DNA of 64,000 nucleotides. It comes from Pardosa pseudoannulata. Lineage: Eukaryota; Arthropoda; Arachnida; Araneae; Lycosidae. Shown here piece by piece: positions 36,120-48,170 of this stretch. The translations under genes and the position numbers were made by a program. Position 1 is the first letter of the stretch. Each line of letters opens with the position of its first letter. The stretch is taken from NCBI GenBank assembly GCA_032207245.1, contig CM063506.1, forward strand, positions 40,258,842 to 40,322,841, written 5' to 3'. The notes under the pieces are model-generated. The model worked only from the letters and a program-made list of their open reading frames with translations. It did no database searches and had not been told where the DNA came from.

Positions 36120-36232
36120 GTAGACTGATGAAGCTCAAATGTGCTACAAGCTTCCAATCCCCGACATCCCAATTTATACCATCCTCTATCCGAATGATTA
36201 CGCATTAGCGGACCATTGGTCAGCTGACGTCA
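36120..36232 (-). promoter_or_regulatory. Core promoter of gene 2 with CRE palindrome
   Basis: On the minus strand a TATA box (TATAAAT, 36178-36172) lies about 70 bases upstream of the ATG, matching the spacing in gene 1. A perfect palindromic CRE/ATF site TGACGTCA (36225-36232) sits about 50 bases further upstream, overlapped by the E-box CAGCTG (36221-36226) and followed by CACATG. A CATCAGT initiator-like motif lies near 36132-36126. Elements are seen directly; use by transcription factors is inference. Confidence 0.6.
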
Positions 36233-36836
36233 CATGTATTCAACTTTCTTCAGCCATCCTTTAACATCCCCCTACCCACCATCCGTTTACTTAACACTTC
36301 GACCCCTCCCCCCTAAAGAAGATTGAATGAAAGTTCCTTCTCAAAGGAACCTTGATCTAATTCTTCTGGTATAATCAACAATCGTCCTTGATAGAACGAT
36401 GGGGAAAGGCCAGGTTGGCAAAGTTACTTTTTTAAAATGTGGGCTGTGCAGAGACAGAGATTTGGAAGGTTTTTGGATGCTAAAAGATGTTTTGAAGTTT
36501 TTCCCTGATGGGGAAAAACTGCATGCGCATTGATTATATTGTTTTCCTAAGAGTTATTATTCCAACATGCATCTCAGATTAGAGATAATCCTAAGGAATG
36601 TGTTTTTCTTTTTCGAGCAGCAATTAATTATTCCTAAATAAAGAAGTCATTTGCGATAAGTTGATTATAATTCTGTCTGTTAGAAAAGTTGATCGTAATT
36701 TCATACAATCGTATTTATTCACATACCAAGAGCATGTGAGAATTGTATAAATAATTCCATCTCAACTATTTAAAGTTAAATAGAAACAAAATGCCTTTAA
36801 TGTATCACTTTTTACTTAAAATGTTTATCAGAGTCT

Positions 36837-37577
36837 TTAAGGAGACATTATAACTTTCCAGAATTAAAATTCTACATTAAACAGCTTTATTTGGATTCAT
36901 AATACACTAGAATTTTTCAATACAATATAATAATAGAATTTTTTAATTCATCATACACTAAGTTTTTTAATAACAATCTATCTTAAAACTTATTATTACC
37001 TTTTTTTATTTCAAGTATTATATTTTTATTTTTAATAACATAAAAATCTGCACCAAATGGAAAAAAAGAAATTCAGTTACCCACAAGATAATTTTAGAAA
37101 TATGTCTATTAAAAACCATATTTTTAAATTCAGATGAAAAAATATCTATAAACATTATACTCTAAAGGTATCAGAAATTTAAGAACTTTAAAAAAATATC
37201 AATTGTTAAAAAAATTTTTAATTTTGAACGATTTAAATATTAAAATAGCCACAAATAAAAACAAATAAAATATATTGCTTGTATTTACAAAATTGTGATT
37301 AACAAAATAAAAATGGCATTTATCTTTCATGCAAAATACAAATTTCTAGTTTACAAATTTCTAAATGTATTTTGCGGATAAGTGAATTTTTACTTGTTTC
37401 ACTTGGTGTATGTTTTTTAATGTATTGCTACGTATAGTAAAAATGAAAAATTTTCTAAGATTTGACCCTTATTAATGATCAAGAAAAAATCATCTAAACA
37501 GAAAAATAATTTTATACTGTATCAAAAAAGGCTGTTATAATGACAATTTTTCTCTTCTAAAGGTATCGTCTCCTTAA
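36837..37577. mobile_element. Foldback-like element with long inverted arms and TTAA ends
   Basis: Ends TTAAGGAGAC (36837) and GTCTCCTTAA (to 37577). The arms are imperfectly complementary for about 230-270 bases; for example CACCAAATGG then AATTCAGTTACCCACAAGAT (37054-37092) corresponds to the complement of 37358-37406. The centre is AT-rich and non-coding. Related single arms end at 24474, 40964 and 44869. Confidence 0.65.
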
Positions 37578-39799
37578 ATAAGTAGTGAAAATTTTAACCA
37601 CATCATACAGACTTCAAACAGACTTCTTTCTTAAATAACAATTTTTTCTACGTTGAAAAGCTTCTATTGTCTACTGCCATACATTGCAGAAGACTACATT
37701 TAAACAAAATAAACTGCTTTTTGACGTAAATCTATGAGAATCTATAAGAAAATGAGGCATCCCATGGTGTAATATACAATATGAATCATGTTTTGAAAAT
37801 ACATAACATCTAATTTAGTCCTTATTAATTAACAAGAAGATAATCTGGTTCCTTTTGATTTTGATCACAAGAATTGAATAGGGACAATCAATAAGAGCTC
37901 AGGTTTTCTACAATGCATCAGTGATATAATTCCTCAAATCCTTAAAAATATCCTAGCAGTCGATTAGGAACCAAATTGGTAACCGACTTATCCAACCTGA
38001 AATTTTCAGTAAAGTATTCCCTAAACATAATTTCATATATGATTTTTAATATTTACTTTTTTTTAATGTAATTAAAAAATCCACATCATGCCTGTGTTAA
38101 AAATTTGGAATAGGAATCACATAAAAATCTATATTTCATAATGGAAAATTGCATTAAAATTTTTTTAACCAAAGCAACATTTGAAATTTCATGTAATCAT
38201 ACATAGCATACTAATATCATGTGCTTGTAAAATCTATTAAAATGTCTATAAATTTTTAAAAATTGAGGATAGTTTATTAAATTTAAAATGAAGTCATTTT
38301 ACACGCTCCAATAAGACGTTCCAATATTAAACTGTGCATTTTGAAAATATTATTGAAAACAAAACAAAAAAACTAAAAGCAACCAATAAAAATCCCCTAG
38401 AGCTTATTTTGCCCTAAAATGCAAAAATTAGATGTAGTTACCTAGAGCAAAGTTATAATTTATCTTTAATCAACCTTCATTATTCTAAACTTTTGAAATA
38501 AAATGAAATTTTAAGATTAGAGTCTTTATTTTCTTTTTAAAACATATATTTTTTCTTACGCATTCATGTTTAAACCTTCAACAAATTTCTTTCTTCTTTG
38601 AAGATTTAATAAGAGCATATGTTAGTCATGCATTAATAAATTACCTTTTCATCTTTTACGATCAATCCGATTTCAAAAACATTTTCAGGAATTTTAAAAG
38701 TGAATATCTAAATCAGAGTATAAACATAATATCTTGATATGATAGCATGTACAGTAACGATTACAAAGAAACTTTTAAAATAAACATTTGTAGGTTATTT
38801 TTTATTGACAATAGCATAGAATACAATTAAAAGAATCAAAATATTAATAAAGTATCAACTATAAATTTAAACATTACTAAGAGACTAAGATGCTTAATGG
38901 TATTTTACTTTTTTTATTTATCCACAGATTGTTTTGTCCCTTTTATGCTACTGGTATTACAGGTGGGGGGGGAGGCTCGCATTTAATATTTTACACTCTC
39001 AGCACCGTAGAAGTATCGACCTAGAAAAAAAAATATATAAATAATTTTCCATAAGTTAAAAAAAAGCATTTTTAGTGAATTATTTTTATGATTTTTAAAA
39101 AGATATTTGCAACAATTTTTGCCTTTCTCTAGTTGTTTTATGGGAATTTTATGAGCACAGTAACTAATTTCTTTCCTTGGCTATATAACTAATCGTAATT
39201 ACGGCTGAAATATATACGTGATTTTTTGTTAATGTGAATATGTTTAAGCAAATTTTTAAAAAATATTTATTTAATGAAATATAATATACTTTACAAAAAC
39301 TAATATATTTTATAAAATATATATACATTTTAAAATTAATTTTCCAATTATATTTAATATATTTTACATATTTGGTAAGCAGAGTTATTGCACTGTTTTA
39401 ATTATTATTAAGAAATAACCTACATATCGGGATAAAATTTTATCTGCATATCAATTGATCTATATGTACACAGTGTTATAAATGGCAGTATTAATACTGA
39501 TTTGTTTGTGGAAGGCATGGGTTGAAGCAATAAATAAGATAGTATTTGCAGTGTTTATAAACAGTAATGGCATTTCAAATATAAAAAAATGCTGGAAGAA
39601 ATATATAGCTATGGAATGGGGCTATGTAAGGAAAGAAGTCCTAAGAGGGTATACTATCTTTCTAGATGAAAAATCTTTATCAAAACAGCCTATTTTTGAT
39701 TTAATATAAAATAAAATCATCTTCTGTGCTTATAAAAATTATTTGATTTTGATATATGAAGAAATATTTTTTTTAATTTTAGGATATATACTCCAAGTG
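37578..39799. other. AT-rich DNA with weak exon-like signals
   Basis: On the minus strand, 38704-38642 is flanked by an acceptor (gatttag) and a donor (gtaatt) and keeps an open frame of 21 codons (I-F-T-F-K-I-P-E-N-V-F-E-I-G...). At 39022-38990 a TTTTTCTAG acceptor precedes a short open stretch, with AATAAA at 38916-38911. These could be exons of an unseen gene, but such short frames arise by chance in AT-rich DNA. The ORF at 39482-39709 has no domain. Confidence 0.25.
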
Positions 39800-40670
39800 A
39801 AAAAAAAAGTGAAATTCCCTTACCTAGAAAATAACTTTTGAAATTTATAAATTAAAAACTAATCTTTTATAAAATAGAAGATAATCATCATTTTTATTCT
39901 TTGAATCTCCATTCCTTAAATGTGAGCAACATATTTTATTTTATAGCTTTTAAATGCTACCTGTTTTTAAGTTTTCATTTTCGTAAGTTTTAATTTTTTT
40001 ATATTAAAAATTCAAATACTTTTAAAGGTTATAAAATTTATGAAATATATTATGAAATTTATAAATTAAAAACTAATCTTTTATAAAATATAATATAATC
40101 ATCATTTTCAATCTCTGAATCTCCATTATATAAATACGAGCTATAGATTTTATTTTATAGCTTTTAAAAACTGTTTTTAAGTTTTCAGTTTCGTAACAAC
40201 TTTAATTTTTTTATATTAAAAAGTAAGTACTTTTAAAGCTTATAAAATTTATAAAATATATTATGAAATTAGTAAATTAAAACCTAATCTTTTAAACATA
40301 GGAGATAATCATCATTTTTGTTATCTGAATCTCCATTATATGAATGCGAGCAACATATTTTATTTTATAGCTTTTAAAAGCTAACTGTTCTTAAGTTTTC
40401 AGTTTCGTAAGTTTTAAATTTTTATATTAAAATTCAAGTACCTTTAAAGGTTATAAAATTTATGAAATATATTATGAGATTTATAAATTAAAAACTAATC
40501 TTTATAGAAGATAATCATCATTTTGATTCTCTGAATCTTGATTATATGAATGTGGGCAACATATTTTACTTTATAGCTTTTAAAAGCCAACTGATTTTAA
40601 GTTTCCAGTTTCGTAACCGTTCTAATTTTTTTCTATAAAAAGTCAGGTACCTTTAAAACTTCAGGTTAAC
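39800..40670. repeat. Tandem array of about 212-bp units, 4 copies
   Basis: AAATTAAAAACTAATCTTTT or a close variant begins units at 39849, 40063, 40274 and 40485 (spacing 211-214), each with GATAATCATCATTTT, TTTTATAGCTTTTAAA and AAGTTTTCAGTTTCGTAA. The array lies between oppositely oriented arms of the foldback family (39780-39848 and 40720-40964). Confidence 0.85.
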
Positions 40671-40719
40671 AGAACATATATTTTACTGCAAATTGATATA
40701 AAAAATTTTGTCTTGTAAT

Positions 40720-40964
40720 ATATTCCAAAAGTTATCTTGCGAGAAAGTAAATTTTACATTTTTCATTTAGTGTATAGGTTTGATGTTATTATAAAAAATA
40801 TATACTGATTGAAATGACAAAATAAAAATGTATTTTTAAATGTAGAGTGTTATTAAAGAATTTGTAAAACATTATTCGAAAAGGAGTAGAAAATGTCATG
40901 ATGAATTGAAAAAAGACTGTTATTATGAAGATACTAAATCTGGTAAGGTACAATGTCCTCTTAA
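40720..40964. mobile_element. Right arm of a foldback-family element
   Basis: CCAAAAGTTATCTTGCGAGA, TTTTTCATTTAGTGTA, GAAATGACAAAATAAAAATG and the end GTCCTCTTAA occur in the same order as in other copies. With the inverted remnant at 39780-39848, this frames the 212-bp array. Confidence 0.55.
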
Positions 40965-41830
40965 GAAACTCAAATAAAAATTAATTTTCTACCTTCATTA
41001 TTTTGAAATAATAATTAAAACTTTTCAATGAACCCGTAACGTAACGTACTTCAACGTAATAACCCGTAATGTATATTACATTACTGGAGTATTTAATTCA
41101 GTGTTACATGAGAATAATGAGAGCTGAACTCCTTAGACTTCAAGTGTAAGGAGAAATTTTCGGATATTATTGCCCGTAGGAAGAAGAAATCATTTCAAAA
41201 AAAGCTTTAATAGTTGTTTCTCCCTATGGTACTGTTGATCATACACACTGTTTCTTTTTATTCAAGCTGACTTATTCGGTTTGAATTACCCGTATATTTC
41301 ATCTCGGTGAACTTTTGACACACTATTCACTAGTTTTGCCCGTTTATTGTTGTTCTTTGCCAGTTTCAATTTAAATAACAACCCCAATAGCAACTGTATT
41401 ATAAATTCTCATGACAGTGATTAACATTACTTATTCAATTGCTTCCTTACTTTATATCTTTATTTAAAAAATCCATCTGGAGGAGGAAGAATAAAGGCCA
41501 ACCAAATATTCAGAACGAAATCCTAAATTATACAAAATAGTTATCTGGTTACAAACTAACATATTCATCAATACATACAAGAAACATACAGTCAGATAAA
41601 ATTGTTTGATTTTGCCTAATTTTAGTATTTATCTTCTCTTTCTTTCCCTTCTTGAGTGAACTCCTATGATGGTTCGCTTATACATCAAAGTTAATTGGTT
41701 GTTATTAAAAAGCGCCATCTTTTAGTACTTGTTCTTTCATTTCATAAAATTGTCTTTTAACAGTACGGCTCTGTCAGGGCGAACTCTTGTAGAGGATCCC
41801 TAACGTCTTCTACTTTTTGTTGTTTTCATT
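40965..41830. other. Intergenic DNA, no gene seen
   Basis: Slightly more GC-rich patch at 41640-41830 without recognisable domain or terminal repeats. A small CGTAA/CCGTAA duplication occurs at 41030-41070. Confidence 0.4.
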
Positions 41831-43690
41831 TTGAATAAACTACTCATAAAAGAACACTATAAAATCTTTACACCAGCAATGGAAGGCTGTTTCCATCTGA
41901 GTAATACTACCCAGTTTTGTAATAAGTGTGATTAACAAACAGATCAAGTTTCACACTCAAACAAGATCTTGAAATCTCATCTAATACATTATATGTAATT
42001 TCTCTAAAAAATTAAAAAAGTATTATACACTATTTTTCCTTATTTACTGTACTGGTGCAAAGATTTTACTGTTCTGGTGTAAAGATTTTATCCACTAAAA
42101 AATGTTTACACCAACAATGGAAGGCTGTTCCCATCTGAGTAATACTACCCAGTGTTGTAATAAGTGTGATTGACAAACAGATCTAAGTTTCACATTCAAA
42201 CAAGGTTTTGAAATCGCATCTAATACATTATATGTAATTTCTCTAAAAAATTAAAAAAGTACTATACACTATTTTTCCTTATTTACTGTACTGGTGTAAA
42301 GATTTTATACACTATAAAATATTTACACCAGCAATGGAAGGCTGTTCCCATCTGAGTAATATTTCCCAGCTTTGTAATAAATGTGACTAACAAATAGGTC
42401 TAAGTTTCACACTCAAACAAAGTTTTGAAATATCATCTAATACATCATATATAATTTCTCTACAAAATTGAAAAAGTATTATACACTCTTTTTCCTTATT
42501 TACTGTACTGGTGTAAATATTTTACTGTACTGGTGTTAAGATTTTATACACTATAAAATCTTTACACCAGCAATGGAAGGCTGTTCCCATCTAAATAATA
42601 CTACCCAGTGTTGTAATAAGTGTGATTAACAAACAGATCTAAGTGTCACACTCAAACAAGGTTTTGAAGTCTCTTCTAATACATCATATATAATTTCTCT
42701 ACAAAATTAAAAAAGAATTATACGCTATTTTTCCTTATTTACTGTACTGGTATAAAGATTTTATACACTATAAAATCTTTACACCAGCAATGGAAGGCTG
42801 TTCCCATCTGAGTAATGCTACCCAGCGTTGTAATAAGTGTGATTAACAAACAGATCTAAATGTCACACTCAAATAAGGTTTTGAAATCTCGTCTAATACA
42901 TCATATACAATTTCTCTACAAAATAAAAAAAGTATTATACACTATTTTTCCTTATTTACTGTACTGGTTTAAATATTTTACTCTGTTGGTGTAAAAATTT
43001 TATACACTAAAAAATCTTTACACCAACAATGGAAGGCTCTTCTCATCTCAGTAATACTACCCAGTAATAAGAGTGATATTGTAATGAGTGTGATTAACAA
43101 ACAGATCTAAGTGTCACATTCAAACAAGGTTTTGAAATCTCTTCAAATACATCATATATAATTTCTCTACAAAATTAAAAAAGAATTATACTCTATTTTT
43201 CCTTATTTACTGTACTGGTGCAAAGATTTTACTGTTCTGGTGTATAGAATTTTTACACTATAAATTTTTTACACCAGCAATGGAAGGCTGTTCCCATCTG
43301 AATAATACTACCCAGTGTTATAATAAGTGTGATTGACAAACAGATCTAAGTTTCACACTCAAACAAGGTTTTGAAATCTCATCTAATACATCATATATAA
43401 TGTCTCTAAAAATTAAAAAAGTATTATACACTATTTTTCCTTATTTACTGTACTGGTGCAAAGATTTTACTGTTCTGGTGTATAGAATTTTTACACTATA
43501 AATTTTTTACACCAGCAATGGAAGGCTGTTCCCATCTGAATAATACTACCCAGTGTTATAATAAGAGTGATTGACAAACAGATCTAAGTTTCACACTCAA
43601 ACAAGGTTTTGAAATCTCATCTAATACATCATATATAATGTCTCTAAAAATTAAAAAAGTATTATACACTATTTTTCCTTATTTACTGCT
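41831..43690. repeat. Satellite array with internal dyad, about 217-250-bp units, 8 copies
   Basis: CAATGGAAGGCTGTT (or a near match) recurs at 41877, 42115, 42332, 42571, 42788, 43027, 43278 and 43516. Most units hold a near-perfect palindrome of two 19-base arms around CAC (for example 42747-42787, one mismatch), directly before the CAATGGAAGG block. Length variation comes from duplication of a TACTGTACTGGTG block. Confidence 0.92.
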
Positions 43691-44025
43691 CTACTTGGAT
43701 ACCACTTACACTAGTTCACTGTAAAAATCTCATAATGGAGTGAGGGCTGTTCAGCCCTAAGCAGCACAAGATCCACCAGTGTTTGTAATAAGTGACTGAT
43801 TGACAAAAATAGGTTCTGGTCACAATGTCCTCCAAGTTCACAATCAATACCTCTTAAAGAATTATTCTTCTGCTTATCCCTGATTAAAATTACGAGGATC
43901 CACTTGAGTACAGTGTACTTTCACCCTAGCGATGCTCGTTAAAACAAAAAGCTCACCCCTTTGCCTTAATATGCTTATGGATCACTCGTGCTTGGTTTCT
44001 CCAAGAGGCATCAGAAACAACATAT
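43691..44025 (+). mobile_element. SINE family B body joined to a degenerate satellite unit
   Basis: From about 43806, GGTTCTGGTCACAATGTCCT, CCAAGTTCACAATCAAT, CCACTTGAGTACAGTG, GATGCTCGTTAAAACAAAAA and CTTGGTTTCTCCAAGAGGCA match in order the SINE at 62569. The sequence just before (TGGAGTGAGGGCTGTT, CCAGTGTTTGTAATAAGTG, GATTGACAAA) aligns with the satellite unit of 41831-43690. Confidence 0.7.
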
Positions 44026-44141
44026 ATTTTCTTTTATGGCATGATAAAGGATTTTTTTTACTTTCAATTTTTTAATTGTTTTTATTTTTTAAATACAAAA
44101 ATTCAAGATATCACTCACTTTTATGTTTACAGTATAGAATT

Positions 44142-44553
44142 GGGGTGTTGCTATGATTCACCTTTGTCGTACCTCGGTGCGGCTCTGGAGAAGAGCAACA
44201 GGGTGTTGTAACTACGGTACTCACCTAGGACAGCTATCAGCCTCCTCGTGGCGCCCCTGGTAACTAGAGTGTCCCTCCTAGGCCGATGATAGCCGTCTGA
44301 ACCTCAAGGGATATACCTCCTTTAGGTATACTTGGGTGTCACGAACCCGGGGTTTCCTGAGTTACTTCTCTTCCGACTTCCTGGTAGTCCCGAACTTACT
44401 GTTGTAGTATGTTCCTTACTGGGGTCGTCTACATTAATTTCGAGCCATGACGGAGCCTCTCGTAGGTCAGCAGCACCCTGTGGTGTTGTGGTTACGTCGT
44501 GGCGACCGGTTTATCAGATCTGTATGGCTTCGGCCGGTCAGAGTAAAACTCAC
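44142..44553. mobile_element. GC-rich 412-bp insertion with 15-bp target duplication
   Basis: Flanked by identical TTACAGTATAGAATT at 44127-44141 and 44554-44568. The insert starts GGGGTGTTGCTATGATTCAC and ends GGTCAGAGTAAAACTCAC, with base composition unlike the host. A 15-bp duplication is typical of target-primed reverse transcription, so a SINE or truncated LINE is likely, but there is no poly-A tail and no recognised tRNA, 7SL or 5S head. The overlapping open frames at 44332-44619 are unassigned. Confidence 0.65.
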
Positions 44554-44568
44554 TTACAGTATAGAATT

Positions 44569-44869
44569 TACATTTATTCAAATTTTGATAAAATTTATTT
44601 TCTCATATGCTTATTTTAAATTTTATGTTGCGAGCAAGTGATTTTAGATTTTTTTCATTTAGGGTATTTTTTAATGTTATTTCAAACATTTTCTATCTGA
44701 AATGACAAAACTAATTGTTTTTAAAGGTAAAACATTTTCAAAGGTCATTTTTCAAGAATTTGCAAAAAAAAAAATTATTTTACAAGAAGTATAAATTTTT
44801 TATGATTAAGCTATGAAAAGCTGTTAAAATAAAGATTTTATGTCTGGAATGGTACTATTTCCCTTTTAA
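44569..44869. mobile_element. Right arm of a foldback-family element, host of the GC-rich insertion
   Basis: GTTGCGAGCAAGTGATTTTA, TTTTTCATTTAGGGTA and CTGAAATGACAAAAC, ending CCCTTTTAA, match in order the arms at 37350-37577 and 40720-40964. Confidence 0.5.
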
Positions 44870-45639
44870 ATAAAATTCCTTTTTAAAATTTATCTGTTGT
44901 GGGAAAAAAATATTTTTTTTAATTTCTTCTAATTAAAAATTTCGGAGATAATTCAAAGAAAGTAAATCAAAAATATCTGTAGAAAATTTCAGATGTATAA
45001 TTTGAATTGAATTTGAGAAATCTTAAAAAAAATTATTCTAAAGTGAAAGAGCCTGATATAGGGTGTTTATATCCTTCAGTATTGAATATTTTAAAAAAGT
45101 AATATTTTTTTATGCGATCCCTATATGAATATGCACTTTGTATAGCATTTGATTTTTAAAAAATTATAACATTGCTCAAGCTTGAAAAGTAAAAATGTAA
45201 TTTTTCCAGAGAATTGTGTACTTCATTTCTCTTGATTCTTACAACCATATGAAATTATATTTTCATGATTAAGTCTTAGAACTAAAATTATCGGAATGGC
45301 AAAGCTCAGTCATTATTATATTGAAAAGAATTTTCACATGAAACAATGTATATAAACCCTGTAGAAAATAAGCACATTGTTATGTACAGTAATATACTTC
45401 CAAGCAGACATTTATTAGGGATTAACTAACTTTATAACTTTAAACAAAAAACAGAACACGAGGCCCTCGGGGAATATTTTGCAAGAAAGTTTTAACAAAA
45501 AAGGTATAAAAATTTATGTATTATTAAGTCAAGATTAAGAACCGAAAGGGTTAATGTTAACTGTACGTGAAAAGTGTAACACAGTAAAATTATAAAATTT
45601 TACCAAATAGTAAAGCATTTAGTGGATATCATCGTAGCG
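44870..45639. other. AT-rich intergenic DNA
   Basis: No gene, tandem unit or terminal repeat recognised. Confidence 0.4.
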
Positions 45640-47550
45640 GAACCATCTTTGTTAAATCAAAAAGAACATAGAAAGGAAATAGTTAAACCATTCACAGCGA
45701 AATCATCTTCGATATATTTTTTCAAAATATTTTCTAATTAGCAATTTAGTTCAGACGACACATCTAAAATAAAAATATTGATCTCTAATATAGGAATTCT
45801 TTTCTAAATATAAGGTTAAAAATATCTTTTTTATATTTTTAGTATGTTTGCAGTTCTGTTTCAAATAGAAATATAAAACAAATCTCAGTATTACCATCTT
45901 CTTTCTTAACTCAAAAAGGATATATAAAGAGAAACCCTTTACACGATGATATTTTTTTCAAAGTATTTTCTAATGAGTAATTTAGTTCTGACCTAAAATC
46001 TTGAAAAAAAAATATTGATCTCTAATATAGGAATTCCTTTCTAAATATAAGGTTAAAAATATCTTATTTATATTTTTAGTATGTTTGCAGTTCTGTTTCA
46101 AATAGAAATATAAAACAAATCTCAGTATTACCATCTTCTTTCTTAACTCAAAAAGGATATATAAAGGGAAAAGGGAAACCCTTTACACTATGATATATTT
46201 TTTTTCAAACTAATTTCTAATAAGTAACTTAGTTCTGACTTAAAATCTTGAAAAACAATATTCATCCCTAATATAGGAATTCCTTTCTAAATATAAGATT
46301 AAAAATATCTTATTTGTAGTATGTTTATAGTTCTGTTTCAAGTAGAAATATAAAACAAATCTCAGTATTACCATCTTCTTTCTTAACTCAAAAAGGATAT
46401 ATAAAGGGAATAGCTAAACCCTTTACACGATGATATATTTTTTTTCATATTTTCTAATGAGTAATTTAGTTCTGAATTAAAATCTTGGAAAAAATATTGA
46501 TCTCTAATATAGGAATTCCTTTCTAAATATAAGGTTAAAAATATCTTATTTATATTTTTAGTATGTTTGCAGTTCTGTTTCAAATAGAAATATAAAACAA
46601 ATCTCAGTATTACCATCTTCTTTTTAACTCTAAAAGGATACATAAAGGGAAACCCTTTACACGATGATATAATTTTTTTCAAAATATTTTCTAATGAGTA
46701 ATTTAGTTCTGACTTAAAATCTTGAAAAAAAATATTGATCTCTAATATAGGAATTCCTTTCTAAGTATAAGGTTAAAAATATCTTATTTATATTTTTAGT
46801 TTGTTTGCAGTTCTGTTTCAAATAGAAATATAAAACAAATCTCAGTATTACCATCTTCTTTCTTAACTCAAAAAGGATATATAAAGGAAATACTTAAACC
46901 CTTTACACGATGATATAATTTTTTTAAAATATTTTCTAATGAGTAATTTAGTTCTGAATTAAAATCTTGAAAAAAAATATTGATCTCTAATATAGGAATT
47001 CCTTTCTAAATATAAGGTTAAAAATCTTATTTATATTTTTAGTATGTTTGCAGTTCTGTTTCAAATAGAAATATAAAACAAATCTCAGTATTACCATCTC
47101 CTTTCTTAACTCAAAAGGGATATATAAAGGGAATAGTTAAACCCTTTTCACGATGATAATTTTTTTTTAAATATTTTCTAATGAGTAATTTAGTTCAGAC
47201 ATAAAATCTTGAAAAAAAATTATGTTTAATATAAGAATTCATTTCTAAATATAAAGTTAAAAAAAATCTGATTTATATTTTTAGTATGTTTGCAGTTCTG
47301 TTTCAAATAAAAATATAAAACAAATCTCAGTAATACCATCTTGTTTCTTAACTCAAAAGGGATATATAAAGTGAATAATTAAACCCTTTACACGATGATA
47401 TATATTTTTTTTCAAAATATTTTTTAACGTATAATTTAGTTCCGATTTAAAATCTTGATCTCTAATAAATAAATGCTGTCTGAGATATAATGTTTTCAGT
47501 TTTGATTCAAATAAAAATATAAAACAAATCTCAGGAATACCGTGGCCACA
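45640..47550. repeat. Tandem array of about 240-bp units, 8 copies
   Basis: GCAGTTCTGTTTCAAATAGA (or a near match) recurs at about 45850, 46087, 46327, 46569, 46807, 47050 and 47292, with a degenerate copy near 47494. Units share GATCTCTAATATAGGAATTC, AACAAATCTCAGTATTACCA and AACCCTTTACACGATGATAT. The first and last units are the most diverged, as expected for array edges. Confidence 0.92.
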
Positions 47551-48170
47551 AAAATATTACTTACCAATTTTTGTAAATGGACTGAATATCATGAACAATG
47601 TCTCCGAGGTAAAACTCAGCTTTAAAGTTTAGTTTTCTCCAAAGGTAAAACAGCTTTCTTTCTAATATAAAGCTTTTCTCTCTAATATAAAAAAGCAGAA
47701 ATTTAACAAAGTGCATTGAAAGCTAAGGTGACAAAATCAATTTTTCCCTTTTTCCCAACTTGTTTATCTTATATTTGGTGAATTGGTAAATTTTGAGGAC
47801 AAGTGATACTTCTCGTGCTTCCTTCAGATCAAATAAACACACTACTCTATAAAGAGGGCTGGCAGAAAGTCTTTCACAATATATTTTTCATTATTTCCGC
47901 ATATTTTAGTAGTAATAATTGTTTTAAAAGGACGCAGTACATTTCCAAATTACTTAAAACATCGTTGCCTTTTGCGATTCATTTTTTAATAAAATGTTTG
48001 TTACCTTTTTGACATAGTTTTCCAATTTATTATTTATGCTAGAATTAAAAAATTATTTAGCTGCATTATTTCCTGTAGTATATTTTTTAAAATAACAAAA
48101 AATATACACAAAATTTAAAAAAAGTGAAATTTATTTACCTGCACGATAACTTTTGAAATGCACACAAGCA
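47551..48170. other. Candidate minus-strand exon and foldback-family remnant
   Basis: A strong minus-strand donor (TTG|gtaagtaat, junction at about 47569) ends an open frame of 20 or more codons reading F-K-A-E-F-Y-L-G-D-I-V-H-D-I-Q-S. Composition is richer than the surroundings, but no partner exon or family could be confirmed. At 48110-48165 an inverted foldback-family arm is visible (TTTATTTACCTGCACGATAA). Confidence 0.25.

Noticed and set aside
39482..39709. 75-codon ORF as a gene
   Set aside because: No domain, no promoter or splice context, and composition is as expected by chance.
44332..44641. Two overlapping ORFs in the GC-rich insertion as host genes
   Set aside because: They lie within a target-duplication-flanked insertion and run out of it into AT-rich flank; open frames are a by-product of high GC.
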